From Planctomycetaceae bacterium UBA6894 (lineage in GTDB: Bacteria > Planctomycetota > Planctomycetia > Gemmatales > Gemmataceae), in assembly GCA_002451275.1 (NCBI GenBank), contig DKBS01000148.1:1-21661 (forward strand): 21,661 bases of DNA, given 5' to 3'. Of this stretch, positions 1 through 7,233 are shown piece after piece (positions within the stretch are counted from its first letter, which is position 1; the number at the start of each line of letters is the position of its first letter). Made by a program: the position numbers and the translations under genes. A model generated the notes under the pieces. The model did no database searches and was not told where the DNA came from. It worked only from the letters and a program-made list of their open reading frames with translations.

Positions 1-89
1 ACCAAGAAGGACAGGAGCAACCCTTGCGACTGGCTGAGTTGGAAAAGCTGTTAAAAGGTCCCCAATTTGCCATCCAGGAAGCCGATTGA
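1..89 (+). CDS. 3' end of an unidentified gene (truncated by window edge)
   Basis: Only the last 28 codons are visible, in the frame that begins at base 3 and ends at the TGA at 87-89. The other two forward frames hit stops within the first 54 bases, so this is the only open frame running off the left edge. The visible tail is rich in Leu, Glu, Gln and Lys and reads like an amphipathic helix (residues such as RLAELEKLLKG), which fits a real C-terminus better than noise. No family can be assigned. The next gene on the same strand starts about 110 bases downstream, so the two could be co-transcribed. Confidence 0.45.
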   Translation, partial: QEGQEQPLRLAELEKLLKGPQFAIQEAD

Positions 90-197
90 AAAAATCAGTC
101 TTTTTTGAAAATTCATTCAACCATCAGGGACACATTATCCGAAAGGGATGAGGCCACCCGCTCCGCAAACACGATGCCGCACCCGGATTTCACCCCT

Positions 198-995
198 ATG
201 AACCCAGCCAGCACCTCCGCCAGGGCCCTTTTCGTCGGCAGTCACCCCGGGCAGGAACTGATGGTTTTCGGGTGGTTGATGGAAAGCAAACCGGATGTGT
301 TCATCCTGACGGACGGATCGGGGGCCAAGGACCGGCCGCGGATCGACTCGTCGCGGCAGGTGCTGGAGGCTGCCGGTATCGTGCCGGGCAGCCTGTTCGG
401 CGGGCACACAGACCGGGCACTTTACGGGCATTTGGTGGGGCACAACGGCAGTTTTTTTGTCGATCTGGCGGAGATGGTGGCCAACCATATCCTGGGTCGG
501 GGAATCCAACTGGTGGTGGCCCCCGCGGCGGACGGCTTCAACCCGGTACAGGACGCTCTGCGGTTGGTGGTGGACGCGGCTTGCCGGCTGGTGACCCAGC
601 ACGGTGTGCGGAATCTGGAGAACCGCGGGGTGCACCTTCAGGCCAGGCCTGAGGAGGGGATGTCCGACCGGCTGAGCCGGGTGGTGATTCTGGATGAGGA
701 AACGCTGGCCAGGAAAGTGGGGCTGGCCCGGTCTTTTCAGGGGCTGGAGTCGGCGGCGGAAAACCTGCTGGGCACCTTCGGTCCGGAAGCCTACCGGGTG
801 GAGGTGCTGCGGCGGGTGACCCGACCGCTCATGGTTCCCTGCGTGGAGCCGGATTACGAGAAACACGGCGCAGAGCGGGTGGCGGCCGGGTTGTACCCGA
901 CAGTGATACGCTACGCGGACCATCTGGCCCCGGTGAACTGGGCCTTGCGCAGCCACCTAGAAGGGCCGAGTTATTCGGTTTCGCGGGCGGCTTGA
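198..995 (+). CDS. PIG-L/LmbE-like protein with degenerate metal site
   Basis: This 265-residue protein begins with a strand-loop element, LFVGSHPGQE (residues 11-20), matching the start of PIG-L/LmbE deacetylases, which usually read as hydrophobic-G-A-H-P-D-D-E. A TDGSGAKDRP segment (38-47) follows at the place where the family has its T-x-G region. In active members H-x-x-D-D and a later H-x-x-H/D-H motif bind zinc. Here both aspartates are replaced (HPGQE), and the later region (GIQLVVAPAADGFNPVQDA, 102-120) has no histidine. The fold is therefore inferred by similarity, and deacetylase activity is doubtful. The C-terminal part (about 160-265) is not recognised. I chose the ATG at 198 because it leaves nine residues before the first strand. 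Upstream in-frame starts at 174 (ATG) and 105 (TTG) are possible, and none has a clear ribosome-binding site. A strong terminator follows the stop codon. Confidence 0.72.
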   Translation: MNPASTSARALFVGSHPGQELMVFGWLMESKPDVFILTDGSGAKDRPRIDSSRQVLEAAGIVPGSLFGGHTDRALYGHLVGHNGSFFVDLAEMVANHILGRGIQLVVAPAADGFNPVQDALRLVVDAACRLVTQHGVRNLENRGVHLQARPEEGMSDRLSRVVILDEETLARKVGLARSFQGLESAAENLLGTFGPEAYRVEVLRRVTRPLMVPCVEPDYEKHGAERVAAGLYPTVIRYADHLAPVNWALRSHLEGPSYSVSRAA

Positions 996-1013
996 TCGGA
1001 TCGGTTGGACATT

Positions 1014-1060
1014 AAAAGAGAGTGGGACAGGCTTCCCGCCTGTCCCACTCTCTTTTTTTT
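1014..1060. terminator. Bidirectional rho-independent terminator, 19-bp perfect stem
   Basis: Bases 1014-1032 and 1038-1056 are perfect reverse complements (19 bp) around a five-base loop, TTCCC. The left arm begins with AAAA and the right arm runs into eight T residues (1053-1060), so a U-tract forms on either strand. It lies between the stop of the PIG-L-like gene (995) and the stop of the convergent DUF1501 gene (1065), so it can end transcription from both sides. Confidence 0.93.
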
Positions 1061-1064
1061 GGGA

Positions 1065-2399
1065 TCAACCGAAGAGCGGTGCCATCACCTGGCCGCGGTT
1101 GAGTTGAGCCGGGCGATTTTGGCGATCGCGCAACTCGCTCTCGTGATCAATTCCCAGGCAGTGGTAGATGGTGGCACCGAGGTCGTCGGGGCTGAACGGC
1201 GGAGTGACCGGGTAGGCGGCGGTTTTGTCCGACTGGCCCAAGACCTGCCCAGGACGCACGCCTGCCCCGAAAAACAAGCCGCTGAAACAGGCGGCCCAGT
1301 GGTCGCGCCCGGCCACTTTCTGGTCCACCTTGGGAGTGCGGCCGAACTCACCCATCACCACCACCATCACATCCTTGTCCATGCCGGTTTCGGTGAGGTC
1401 GTCTATGAGGGCTGAGACGGCCCTGTCGAGCGGCGGCAGCAAGTCGTTTTTCAGGCGTTTGAAGTTGTTCTCATGGCTGTCCCAGTTTTGGACGGGGCCC
1501 ATGTTGGCCTGGATGACCTTCACGCCCGCCTGCGCGAGGCGCCTGGCCAGCAACAACGACTGGCCGAAGGAGTGGCGGCCATAGCGGTCGCGGGTTTTCT
1601 CGGGCTCGCGCTTCAGGTCGAAGGCTTCGGCCACCGCTCCACTTCCCAGCACCTCGGCGGCTTTTTGTTGTTGCTGCGAGAGGCGGCGGCTTTCGGAAAG
1701 CTGCAGCAACTCATCCTGCGCGGAGTTGATGGAGGTGAGCAGTTCCATCCGGTCGCGCATGTGGGTGACGGAGAGGCCGGCGGGCAGGGTGAGGTTGGCC
1801 GCCTTGAAATTGGGGCGGGCCGGGTCTTGCGTGATCTGCCAGGGATCGTACCGGGGGCCCAGGAAACCGGCGTGCTGGCCGGGCCAAACGAGCGGACCCG
1901 CGGCCAGGAAGGTGGGCAGGGTGACCGCAGTGGGAACACCGGAAGGTGACGGGGAGAAGTAGGAAACAGCGGCACCGTAGCAGGGCCAGTCGTCGCGCGA
2001 GAGGGGTTTGTCGAAGCGCACACCCGGTTGGAGGGCTCCGGTGATGATGTGGTGCGTGGCGGCGGTGTGGTTGTTGTCCTTGTGGCTGAAGCTGCGAACG
2101 GTGGTGGTGCGATGGGCGCGGGCGGCGAGCAGCGGGAGGTGCTCGCCATAACAAACGCCTGGCAGGCTGGTCTTCACCACGCCAAACTCACCGCGCACTT
2201 CCACGGGGCTTTCAGGCTTGGGATCGAAGGTGTCGATGTGGCTGGGGGCCCCGGTCTGGAAAACCAGAATGACGGACTTGGCCCGGGGTTTTGCCGTGTT
2301 TGCCCGGCAAAATGAGCCCAAACCCATCGACAGAAAACTCGAGAAGCCCACCTGCATCACGGAACGGCGGTTCCAGCCGGTTTGGGAAACGGGTTTCAT
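1065..2399 (-). CDS. DUF1501 domain secreted protein
   Basis: This 444-residue protein belongs to the DUF1501 family (PF07394), relatives of sulfatase/alkaline-phosphatase-like proteins that are very numerous in planctomycetes. The N-terminus carries a twin-arginine-like export signal (NRRSVMQVGFSSFLSMGLG, about residues 10-28). The family's opening segment follows (VILVFQTGAPSHIDTFDPKP), then HKDNNHTAATHH, and near the C-terminus the diagnostic VVVMGEFGRTPKV and GRDHWAACFS motifs. The ATG at 2399 puts the export signal at the N-terminus and has AGGGA about seven bases upstream. A GTG 37 codons further upstream keeps the frame open but would bury the signal. DUF1501 genes often sit beside a DUF1549/cytochrome-c-like partner, and none is visible here. 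The biochemical role of the family is not established. Confidence 0.93.
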   Translation of the reverse strand: MKPVSQTGWNRRSVMQVGFSSFLSMGLGSFCRANTAKPRAKSVILVFQTGAPSHIDTFDPKPESPVEVRGEFGVVKTSLPGVCYGEHLPLLAARAHRTTTVRSFSHKDNNHTAATHHIITGALQPGVRFDKPLSRDDWPCYGAAVSYFSPSPSGVPTAVTLPTFLAAGPLVWPGQHAGFLGPRYDPWQITQDPARPNFKAANLTLPAGLSVTHMRDRMELLTSINSAQDELLQLSESRRLSQQQQKAAEVLGSGAVAEAFDLKREPEKTRDRYGRHSFGQSLLLARRLAQAGVKVIQANMGPVQNWDSHENNFKRLKNDLLPPLDRAVSALIDDLTETGMDKDVMVVVMGEFGRTPKVDQKVAGRDHWAACFSGLFFGAGVRPGQVLGQSDKTAAYPVTPPFSPDDLGATIYHCLGIDHESELRDRQNRPAQLNRGQVMAPLFG

Positions 2400-2463
2400 A
2401 GGGTATTCCCTGATCCGTGCGAAGCCATGTCGGAGAACCGACTGCAGGTAGTTTGGCTTTAAA

Positions 2464-2469
2464 AGTATA
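2464..2469 (-). promoter_or_regulatory. Extended -10 promoter element for the DUF1501 gene
   Basis: On the minus strand the sequence reads TGCTATACT: a TATACT -10 hexamer preceded by TGn, the extended -10 form. About 17 bases upstream there is only a poor -35 match (TTTCTT). Transcription would start near 2457, leaving a leader of about 58 bases with a small hairpin (2429-2442, five-base-pair stem). The call rests on match to the sigma-70 consensus, which is poorly tested in planctomycetes. Confidence 0.4.
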
Positions 2470-2585
2470 GCACAGGACCAGGGTTGAAGAAACCGGAACC
2501 GATGGGACACTGTCTTCGGGATCAGGGGTTTGTTGGTAAACCATGCCGCGGGTGGGAAGCCTGTTTCCGGAGGGAGGCATCAACC

Positions 2586-3011
2586 ATGTGTAGGCGAGCC
2601 GGTCTTTTTTGGGTGGGGCTGCTTTCATTTGTTGTGTTGGGCGGGAGTTGCCCAGCCAAAGTGCGGGGCCAGGAGATTCGAGTTGACGGCCGGTTGGTCG
2701 GTCGGGTGGACCCTGACGGGGATGTGCGTGTGAACGGACGCCTCGCCGGCAAGTTTGAATCGGATGGGGATGTCCGTGTAAATGGCCGGCTGGTGGGGAA
2801 AATCGAGCCGGACGGATCGGTGCGGTCCAACGGGCGGTTGCTGGGCAAGGTGGAGGCGGACGGGGATGTCCGCAAAGACGGCCGACTGGTGGGAAAGATC
2901 GATGCCGATGGGGATGTACGGGAAAATGGCAGGCTGATTGGCAAGGCCAAGGGTGTGCCTCGGCGGCGTGCTGCGGTGCTGTTTTTCTTCGACCTGATCC
3001 CGCTTCGATAG
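2586..3011 (+). CDS. Secreted protein of six 16-residue tandem repeats
   Basis: This 141-residue protein has an N-terminal signal peptide (CRRAGLFWVGLLSFVVLGG, cleavage probably near residues 20-29). Six tandem 16-residue repeats follow, covering about residues 31-126, with the pattern VRxNGRLxGKxxxDGD. A short tail ends in a hydrophobic stretch (AVLFFFDLIPL). The alternation of short hydrophobic strands with NG and DG turns suggests a repetitive beta structure such as a solenoid or hairpin array, but that is inference. Function is unknown. The ATG at 2586 is chosen because it begins directly before the signal peptide and has GGAGG about 12 bases upstream; the frame stays open to 2484. The gene is divergent from the DUF1501 gene and 105 bases upstream of an SGNH hydrolase on the same strand. 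Confidence 0.78.
   Translation: MCRRAGLFWVGLLSFVVLGGSCPAKVRGQEIRVDGRLVGRVDPDGDVRVNGRLAGKFESDGDVRVNGRLVGKIEPDGSVRSNGRLLGKVEADGDVRKDGRLVGKIDADGDVRENGRLIGKAKGVPRRRAAVLFFFDLIPLR
2676..2963 (+). repeat. Six 48-bp tandem coding repeats
   Basis: Six consecutive 48-base units encode IRVDGRLVGRVDPDGD, VRVNGRLAGKFESDGD, VRVNGRLVGKIEPDGS, VRSNGRLLGKVEADGD, VRKDGRLVGKIDADGD and a final diverged VRENGRLIGKAKGVPR. Invariant positions are R2, G5, R6, L7 and G9. DG at positions 14-15 is present in all but the last unit. The DNA copies have diverged, so the repeat is kept by selection on protein or is old, rather than being a fresh slippage product. Confidence 0.92.
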
Positions 3012-3116
3012 TGGAAGGCGAGCACTTGTTGGACAGCCACCGGGGCCCGGCTTAGGATGCGGTCTCGATGACTGTTGGGTGCCATCTATACGAATTTTAT
3101 CCCGGGGGACAAGGCG

Positions 3117-3809
3117 ATGAAGAAGTTGGGGATTTGCGTGTTGGCGATGGCGTGGATGTGCATGCCTGCCCGGGCCCAGAACGCGGTGACGCCCCTGAAG
3201 GCGAATGACCGGATTGTCTTTCTGGGGGATTCGATCACACAGGGAGGGGCCGGGCCCAAGGGCTATGTGTCGCTGGTCCGCGAGGAATTGGACAAAAACG
3301 CTAAGGACCTGAAGGTGGAGGTGATCGGCGCGGGGATCAGCGGCAACAAGGTGCCAGATTTGGAAAATCGGCTTGAGCGTGATGTGCTGTCGAAGAAGCC
3401 GACTGTGGTGGTGATCTATATCGGCATCAATGATGTGTGGCATGGCGAAAACGATGCTTCCAAAGGCACAATGCCCGAGCGTTTCGAGTCGGGGTTGGGT
3501 GGGATTGTGGAAAAGATCCAGGCCAGTGGAGCCCGGGTGATTCTGGCCACGCCCAGCCTGATTGGCGAGAGGAAGGACGGCGGGAACAAGCTGGACGCGA
3601 ACCTGGACCTGTACGCGGGGATCACCCGCAAGCTGGCCGCGGAAAAGAAGACGGGGCTAGCCGACCTGCGACGGGCGTTTCTGGACCATGTGGCCAAAAA
3701 CAATCCCGAGAACAGGGAGGCGGGGATCCTCACCTCGGATCGCGTGCACCTGAATGACGCAGGAAACCGTTTCGTGGCGGTGGAAATGCTGAAAGCTTTG
3801 GGCCGCTGA
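3117..3809 (+). CDS. SGNH/GDSL-family hydrolase, secreted
   Basis: This 230-residue protein has a signal peptide (MKKLGICVLAMAWMCMPARA, cleaved near residue 20-21) and the four SGNH hydrolase blocks: GDSIT with the nucleophile Ser39 (block I), GAGISGNKV around 71-79 (block II glycine), GIND with Asn105 (block III), and SDRVHLN with the Asp208/His211 pair (block V). The family cleaves esters, including acetyl groups on polysaccharides and lipids. The substrate here cannot be told from sequence. The order of blocks and the size resemble planctomycete acetylesterase/lysophospholipase-like members that act outside the cytoplasm. The ATG at 3117 starts the signal peptide; an in-frame TTG at 3075 is less likely. 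Only three bases separate its stop from the stop of the convergent permease gene. Confidence 0.93.
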   Translation: MKKLGICVLAMAWMCMPARAQNAVTPLKANDRIVFLGDSITQGGAGPKGYVSLVREELDKNAKDLKVEVIGAGISGNKVPDLENRLERDVLSKKPTVVVIYIGINDVWHGENDASKGTMPERFESGLGGIVEKIQASGARVILATPSLIGERKDGGNKLDANLDLYAGITRKLAAEKKTGLADLRRAFLDHVAKNNPENREAGILTSDRVHLNDAGNRFVAVEMLKALGR

Positions 3810-3812
3810 CCG

Positions 3813-5507
3813 TCAGAATTCCATGGCGTCCAGCCGCACTCTTCCCGCATGCAAGGGGAAGAGTGTGGCGATTCCCGCCAAGATGCCGCCCACCATCAAT
3901 CCGGCAAAGGTGACGGGCCATCCCCACGCGGGGAACTGGTCTACACCCACGGCCCGGGCGATGTGCCAGGGTAGCGCGGCGGTCGTCAGGCAGGCCAGCA
4001 GAAAAGTCAGGCTGATCACCAAACTGAGTGTGCCGCCGTAGCCGACCGCGATCCGCGAGGGGTCTTTTTCCTGGAAGCTGGGCCAGACTGCTCCGAGCCC
4101 GGCGGCCAGGCCGCTGAGGCCGCTCGCCAGTAAAATGACGGTGAATTGGTGCACGACAAAACCGGCTGGCGGCAGTTCCAGCATGGAGTCGCTGAGCGCC
4201 ACCAAGGGCAGGGCGAACAGCAGGCAAAGCAGCAGCGAGAAGAAGTATTTGCCGCGCACCCAATGGAGTCTGGAGACGGGGGTGAGGCCGAGCAGCCAGA
4301 CCCTTCTGCCTTCCAGGCTGACCAGCGGGAAAACAAAGCGGCCGCAGGACGCGCACAGCAACATTCCCACCACCGCCATGTTGAGCAGGCTGAGGCCGTT
4401 GCGGAACGCCGGTGGGATGTCGCCAGGGAACATGCGCCGGAGCGATGAGAAGTAAAACGCCAACATCACGAGGAAGAGCAGCCCCTGGCCCCACTGGCGG
4501 ACATCGCGGCGGAAGGTGCGGAAGTCTTTGAGCAGCAACGCCCGCTCCTGCACGCTGAGGCCGGGCACCAGGCCCGGGATGCTGTCGAGCCATTTGAAGC
4601 GGGTTGTGTTTTGCCTGCGTTCCTGCTGGCTGAGGCGATCGACTCCGATGCGGTACCACGCCCGGGCAACGAGTCCGGCCAGGCAGAAAGCCATCAGCCC
4701 CGTGGAAAGGCTAAGCGCCAGATAACGGAGTGCGGGTTCGATTTGTCCGCGCGCCGCCTGGCGCAAGCCCTGGCTTTGCCAGTGGCTGGGCAGCCAGGCC
4801 GACGAGGCGAAGCGGACATGGCCCAGCACCTCGTTGAGCACTTCCTCGTCGCCCGATTTGGCGAAGCGCAGGTTGCGCAGGCCCATGCCAATCCAGATGA
4901 GCGCACCCAGCGTGATCAGGACCGCCAAGGCGCCCAGGGCCTCCTTGCGGCGCCGGGGAATCCAGCGCACCAGGGTGAGGCACAGGATGGCACCCAGGGA
5001 ACCGGGTAACAGGGGAATGGACAAAAAGTAGACTGGTAGTAGCAGGTAGTAGAGAATGCCCGCATGCGTGGACAGGCCGTAGGCCAGCAGCAACGGCAGC
5101 GCCAGAAGAATGAGCGCGGCGCTGGAAAAGAGCAGGGCACCGGCGAATTGGTGCGCGAAAACGCGGTCATCCGGCACCGGTTTGCTGAGGAGGAACGACG
5201 CCTCAGGTGAATCAAACAGGCTGCCAAACAGGATGAGGCCGGTGGACAGGCAGAGCAGGGTGGCCAGCGTGAGAAAGAACAGGTCGAGCAGGAGGCCGAC
5301 GATGTCGCCGCCGAGGGGGAGTTTTTGCTGCCGCAGGAAGGCAAAGCCCGCCAGGCTGGTGCCAAAGCCGAACCCGGCCACCAGCAGGCTGGAGAAAGCG
5401 ATGCTGGCGGGCCGCACCCAGTTTTCTCCCCGGAGGGTGTGCAACTGGTTGCGGGTGAGGCGCCATTTCAGGCGGGCGAAAACATCGAGGCCGGGGATGG
5501 CGTTCAT
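3813..5507 (-). CDS. ABC transporter permease (export type)
   Basis: This 564-residue membrane protein has many hydrophobic segments, for example IAFSSLLVAGFGFGTSLAGF, LFFLTLATLLCLSTGLILFG, ALLFSSAALILLALPLLLAY, YYLLLPVYFLSIPLLPGSLG and several near the C-terminus. The SPEASFLLSKPVPDDRVFAHQ segment, just after an early membrane helix, is a typical cytosolic element of ABC-2/Ecs-type permeases. It is the last gene of a three-gene leftward operon. Its ATG overlaps the TGA of the ATPase gene in an ATGA, indicating translational coupling and assembly with that ATPase. The transported substrate is unknown. No terminator is evident in the three bases before the convergent SGNH gene. Confidence 0.88.
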   Translation of the reverse strand: MNAIPGLDVFARLKWRLTRNQLHTLRGENWVRPASIAFSSLLVAGFGFGTSLAGFAFLRQQKLPLGGDIVGLLLDLFFLTLATLLCLSTGLILFGSLFDSPEASFLLSKPVPDDRVFAHQFAGALLFSSAALILLALPLLLAYGLSTHAGILYYLLLPVYFLSIPLLPGSLGAILCLTLVRWIPRRRKEALGALAVLITLGALIWIGMGLRNLRFAKSGDEEVLNEVLGHVRFASSAWLPSHWQSQGLRQAARGQIEPALRYLALSLSTGLMAFCLAGLVARAWYRIGVDRLSQQERRQNTTRFKWLDSIPGLVPGLSVQERALLLKDFRTFRRDVRQWGQGLLFLVMLAFYFSSLRRMFPGDIPPAFRNGLSLLNMAVVGMLLCASCGRFVFPLVSLEGRRVWLLGLTPVSRLHWVRGKYFFSLLLCLLFALPLVALSDSMLELPPAGFVVHQFTVILLASGLSGLAAGLGAVWPSFQEKDPSRIAVGYGGTLSLVISLTFLLACLTTAALPWHIARAVGVDQFPAWGWPVTFAGLMVGGILAGIATLFPLHAGRVRLDAMEF

Positions 5508-6274
5508 GGTGTGTCCATGCCGGCGGGTTGTTCCTCGGGTTGGGTCAATTTGAGGAAGACATCTTCCAGCGGGCCATTGTGGGCTGCCTGGCCGCGCAAT
5601 TCTTCCAGGGTGCCGCAGCCGATGAGCTTGCCGCCCAAGATGATGCCGATGCGGTCGGCTAGTTGCTCGACCACATCGAGGGAGTGGGAGGAGAGGAAGA
5701 CCGTGTTGCCCTTGGCGGTGTGGGCACGGAGGATGTCCTTCAGTTGGCGGACGCTGCGGGGGTCGAGTCCGACGGTGGGCTCATCGGTGATGAGCAGCTT
5801 GGGTTCGGGGAGCATGGCGGCCGCGAAGACGGTGCGCTGGCGCATGCCATGGGAGAACCGCTCGGTCAGTTGGTCGATGAAACGGTCCAGTTCGAACAGG
5901 CGGATCACCTCGTCCATCCGGGTGCGGGCGTAATCCTGATCCATGCCGTGCAGATCGGCGGCCAGTTCAAGGAATTCGCGGGCGGTGAGGTGCTCGTAGC
6001 AATAGGGGAGGTCGGGCACATAGCTCATCTGCGCGCGTGCCTGCAGGCCATGGGTGGCCAGATTGAATCCGCCCACCTCGATGGTGCCAAGCGTGGGTCG
6101 CAACAGGCCGCACAGCAGCTTGATAGTGGTTGTTTTGCCAGCACCATTGGGGCCCAGGAAGGCGAAAAGTTCGCCGGGCTTCAGTTCCAGGTTGAGGTCG
6201 CGAACGGCCCAATGCTGGCCGTACTGCTTACCGACCTGGCTCAGGCACGCGCGCGCGGCAGGTTGTGCAGTCAT
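5504..6274 (-). CDS. ABC transporter ATP-binding protein
   Basis: This 256-residue nucleotide-binding subunit has an intact Walker A (GPNGAGKT, 41-48), an ABC signature variant FSHGMRQR (140-147), Walker B LLITDEP (160-166) with the catalytic glutamate, a D-loop GLDP, and H-loop His197 (SSHS). The Q-loop reads YVPDLPYCYEHLT, with Asp in place of the usual Gln, as often seen in EcsA/YtrB-like exporters. It energises the 564-residue permease encoded immediately downstream with a four-base overlap, and its own ATG overlaps the stop of the accessory gene upstream. The ATG at 6274 lies just before the first conserved strand. An open frame continues upstream to 6589, but that is antisense-like sequence over the neighbouring gene. 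Confidence 0.95.
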   Translation of the reverse strand: MTAQPAARACLSQVGKQYGQHWAVRDLNLELKPGELFAFLGPNGAGKTTTIKLLCGLLRPTLGTIEVGGFNLATHGLQARAQMSYVPDLPYCYEHLTAREFLELAADLHGMDQDYARTRMDEVIRLFELDRFIDQLTERFSHGMRQRTVFAAAMLPEPKLLITDEPTVGLDPRSVRQLKDILRAHTAKGNTVFLSSHSLDVVEQLADRIGIILGGKLIGCGTLEELRGQAAHNGPLEDVFLKLTQPEEQPAGMDTP

Positions 6275-7140
6275 GATTGCAGCAGTTCCTCCCGGACCAG
6301 TTCCCACACATCGGCGGAGGGGCCCGCGCCCATGCGGACCCGTTGCCGCATCACCTTGCCGGTTTGGACTGCGGACCAGATGGTGATTTCCAGGTCCTCG
6401 CGGGTGGCGGTGATTTTCCAGCAGGGCAATTCCCCCTCGGTTTGGGGCGGATTTTCCGTGGCCTGAGCGACTTCGCAGCTTACCGGTTGACCACCATGGG
6501 CCTGGTTGACCGTGAGGAGGGAATCGGCCAGCGGGTCGAGCAGGCGGGCAGTCCAGCGCTGGCCGGCACGCAAGCCGTTCCATCGCCAAGCGGGGTGGAG
6601 GAGGGAAAGCACCGCGCGGCCCTCGCCCAGAGGAAAATCAATGGTCTGACCGGGCAGTTTCAACTCGGGCGAGGCGTCGAGGGTGATTGCCTTGGTGCCC
6701 AGCATGCGGTTGCCCTGCCGGGCAAGGACCGTGGTCACCTCGCCGGTGGGGATTTTGATTTGAGATGTTGCGGCCTGGGGTTGCCCGGCCCGGTTGACAT
6801 CGAGGGAGGACTTGGCCGGAAGCCATGCGGTGCCCAAGGGGGTGGCGCCGCTTGCCTGGGGTGTTTGCTTCACCCCCAGGGCGCTGAATTCGGCCAAGGA
6901 ATGGAAGGTCTCGTTGGCGGGATCATGGGTGAGCTGAAGGCGCGCGAGTGCGATTTCCTGTCTGTTCAAAAAGATCCGGTAGCGGGCGGGAGCGGAGGCG
7001 GTGGTCTCGTCACTGAGCGATATGCCCTGGCCTGGTGGGTTGCCGGTGCGCCAGACGGGCCAAATGACTACGGCAAACTGCCAGCCTAGGGCGGCGATCC
7101 AGAACAGAACCAGGGCTATGAGTGCGCTGCGGCCGGGCAT
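6271..7140 (-). CDS. Membrane-anchored accessory protein of the ABC operon
   Basis: This 289-residue protein is the first gene of the leftward ABC operon. It has one N-terminal membrane segment (ALIALVLFWIAALGWQFAVVI, residues about 6-26) and no further hydrophobic helices, so the remaining 260 residues probably lie outside the cytoplasm. No named domain is recognised. It contains repeated short beta-like segments and no obvious catalytic motif. Its TGA (6273-6271) overlaps the ATG of the ATPase gene as ATGA, so the three genes are likely translated together. That suggests a periplasmic partner of the exporter, which is inference from context only. The ATG at 7140 has no clear Shine-Dalgarno. 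Confidence 0.8.
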   Translation of the reverse strand: MPGRSALIALVLFWIAALGWQFAVVIWPVWRTGNPPGQGISLSDETTASAPARYRIFLNRQEIALARLQLTHDPANETFHSLAEFSALGVKQTPQASGATPLGTAWLPAKSSLDVNRAGQPQAATSQIKIPTGEVTTVLARQGNRMLGTKAITLDASPELKLPGQTIDFPLGEGRAVLSLLHPAWRWNGLRAGQRWTARLLDPLADSLLTVNQAHGGQPVSCEVAQATENPPQTEGELPCWKITATREDLEITIWSAVQTGKVMRQRVRMGAGPSADVWELVREELLQS

Positions 7141-7233
7141 GGGGAAATCTTACCAGAACGGAGAGCGGGTCGCCCTCTAGAATAAGACCAAAGCGGTGAA
7201 CGGTTCCGGCAGCCAATTGGGGGTTTTGAAGAC

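Noticed and set aside
1330..1380. Six consecutive histidine codons in a plus-strand frame, looking like an affinity tag or metal-binding site
   Set aside because: This is the antisense of the conserved VVVMGEFGRT region of the DUF1501 gene, so it is not translated as such.
3087..3092. TATACG as a -10 element before the SGNH hydrolase gene
   Set aside because: No matching -35 at proper spacing. A single hexamer is too weak to call.
2522..3443. Long open frames on the minus strand opposite the repeat protein and the start of the SGNH gene
   Set aside because: They are by-products of the 48-base repeat, which keeps several frames open. Their products are rich in Arg, Pro, Ser and His, with no signal or domain, while the plus frame has a signal peptide and ordered repeats.
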